6,881 nucleotides of DNA from an uncultured Ilumatobacter sp. (lineage in GTDB: Bacteria > Actinomycetota > Acidimicrobiia > Acidimicrobiales > Ilumatobacteraceae). Under the pieces are notes generated by a model that searched no databases, was not told the origin of the DNA, and was given only the letters and a program-made list of their open reading frames with translations. The stretch spans positions 1 to 6,881 of the forward strand of contig CALAHA010000147.1 of assembly GCA_937891565.1 (NCBI GenBank). The letters are read 5' to 3'. Positions 5,755 through 6,881 of this stretch are shown here, piece by piece. Every line of letters begins with the position of its first letter. Position 1 is the first letter of the stretch. The position numbers were made by a program, and so were the translations under genes.

Positions 5755-5784
5755 TTTCTGAGCGCCGATTCCTTCGGAGGTACT

Positions 5785-6881
5785 ATGCGCAATCAACGTA
5801 AAACCATGGTGGCAGCAGTTGCCGCCCTCTCCCTCGTCGTCGCAGCATGCGGCAGCGATAGCGGCAACAGCGACGCGGCCGTCTCGACCGAGGCTCCGGC
5901 TGCGACCGAGGCTCCGGCCGAGGCTGGCTTCAACGTCGGCCTGACCTACGACATTGGTGGCCGTGGCGACCAGTCGTTCAACGACTCCGCAGCAGTTGGC
6001 CTCGACGAGGCCAAGGCCACACTCGGTGTGACCGGCTCGGAAGCCGAGCCCAACGCTGACGGTTCCGACCGTGCGCAGCTCCTCCAGCTGCAAGCTGACC
6101 AGTCCGACCTCGTCATTGCTGTTGGCTTCCTCTTCGCCGACGACGTCAAAGCCGTTGCGGCCGAGAACCCTGACACCAACTTCGCTGTCATCGATGATGC
6201 CATGCTCGACTTCGACAATGGCGCAGTTCCGCTCGGCGAGAACATCGCTGGCCTGACCTTTGCTGAAGAGCAGGGTTCGTTCCTCGTGGGTGCCGCAGCG
6301 GCGCTCAAGAGCGAGACGGGCACGCTCGGATTCATCGGCGGCGTCGGTGGCTTTGGTCTCATTGAGAAGTTCGAAGCTGGCTTCACCGCTGGTGCTCAGG
6401 CTGTCAACCCCGACATCACGGTGATCCCGCAGTACATCACGCAGGCTCCTGACTTCGACGGCTTCTTCGCCGCCGACCGTGCGCAGGAAATTGCCCGCAC
6501 CATGTACGACCAGGGCGCCGACATCATCTACCACGCAGCTGGTGGTTCAGGTGCTGGTCTGTTCGAAGCAGCCAAGAGCCAGTCCGAGAGCTCGGGCTCG
6601 CAGGTCTGGGCCATCGGCGTCGACTCTGACCAGTACAACACTGCCGGTGCTGACTTCCAGCCCTACATCCTGACCTCGATGCTCAAGCGCGTCGACGTGG
6701 CGGTCCTCGAGATCGCCACGGCGCAGGCCGAGGGCACCTTCACCGCTGGCAACACCGTGTATAACCTCTCGAGCGACGGCGTTGGCTATTCCACCACGGG
6801 TGGCTACCTCGATGACATCGTCGATCAGCTCGAAGCCCTCAAGGCACAGATCATCGCCGGCGAGATCGTCGTTCCGACCGC
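5785..6881 (+). CDS. BMP-family (PnrA-like) nucleoside-binding lipoprotein, 3' end missing
   Basis: This is a surface receptor of an ABC importer in the basic-membrane-protein family, whose studied members bind purine nucleosides (PnrA type). The window holds 365 codons, most of a protein usually about 350-400 residues; the frame is still open at 6881. A lipoprotein signal (MRNQRKT start, lipobox VVAAC, Cys22) leads to a linker with a duplicated TEAPA motif (35-45). Family motifs are DIGGRGDQSFND (56-67), IGGVGGFGLIEKFEAGF near residue 181, DIIYHAAGGSGAGLFEAA (about 246-263) and WAIGVDSDQ (275-283). GGAGG at 5776-5780 is four bases before the ATG and supports this start over the in-frame ATG at 5806. 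Codons ending in T (GCT, GGT, GTT) are frequent here. The permease and ATPase genes would be expected beyond the window. Nucleosides are the likely substrate given deoD next door, but BMP receptors can bind other ligands. Confidence 0.93.
   Translation, partial: MRNQRKTMVAAVAALSLVVAACGSDSGNSDAAVSTEAPAATEAPAEAGFNVGLTYDIGGRGDQSFNDSAAVGLDEAKATLGVTGSEAEPNADGSDRAQLLQLQADQSDLVIAVGFLFADDVKAVAAENPDTNFAVIDDAMLDFDNGAVPLGENIAGLTFAEEQGSFLVGAAAALKSETGTLGFIGGVGGFGLIEKFEAGFTAGAQAVNPDITVIPQYITQAPDFDGFFAADRAQEIARTMYDQGADIIYHAAGGSGAGLFEAAKSQSESSGSQVWAIGVDSDQYNTAGADFQPYILTSMLKRVDVAVLEIATAQAEGTFTAGNTVYNLSSDGVGYSTTGGYLDDIVDQLEALKAQIIAGEIVVPT

Noticed and set aside
5690..5784. Known purine, preQ1, ZTP or c-di-GMP riboswitch upstream of the BMP gene
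   Set aside because: I looked for the conserved cores of these classes and found none. Only generic inverted repeats are present.
5536..6534. In-frame upstream extension of deoD, about 330 extra codons on the minus strand
   Set aside because: DeoD homology starts exactly at the ATG at 5535. The extension runs through the heptamer repeats and antisense to the well-supported BMP gene, so it is open only because of GC-rich codon bias.

Overview
The window comes from a GC-rich bacterium. GTG and TTG starts, strongly G/C-ending codons, a TAnnnT box seven bases from a start codon, and lipoproteins with a 'CGSDS'-type low-complexity linker all suggest an actinobacterium, perhaps in or near Acidimicrobiia. 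That placement is inference from composition and style; no taxonomic marker gene is present.

Left and centre (1-4043, all minus strand): a compact thiamine salvage operon. Read in its own direction it has a possible promoter, a TPP riboswitch (about 3999-3912), thiN (thiamine pyrophosphokinase), thiB (lipoprotein thiamine receptor), thiP (two-domain permease) and thiQ (ATPase, cut by the window edge). thiN/thiB and thiP/thiQ overlap by ATGA, and thiB/thiP are 16 bases apart, so the unit should be co-transcribed and translationally coupled. ThiBPQ imports thiamine, ThiN converts it to TPP, and TPP closes the loop at the riboswitch. The Shine-Dalgarno sequence of thiN lies inside the conserved 3' part of the aptamer, six bases from the GTG start, so no separate expression platform is needed.

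Middle (4020-5535, minus strand): a TauE/SafE-type (TSUP) membrane permease with an uncertain start, preceded by deoD, a purine-nucleoside phosphorylase that looks intact and complete. The TSUP stop codon lies only about 20 bases before the aptamer, so either the thi promoter sits inside the end of the TSUP gene or the riboswitch is internal to a longer transcript.

Right (5536-6881): a 249-base divergent intergenic region separates deoD from a plus-strand BMP/PnrA-type lipoprotein, a nucleoside-receptor family, which runs off the window. It holds a likely leaderless deoD promoter directly beside seven tandem GAYGGGT heptamers, which also fit a G-quadruplex pattern. On the other side are two hairpin-forming inverted repeats in the probable leader of the lipoprotein gene. 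The divergent deoD/BMP pair makes sense as nucleoside uptake plus phosphorolysis.

Most genes are recognisable members of known families. The least explained parts are regulatory: the minimal riboswitch, the heptamer array forming the upstream promoter region of deoD, and the structured leader of the BMP gene. I found no mobile element, CRISPR array, tRNA or rRNA.
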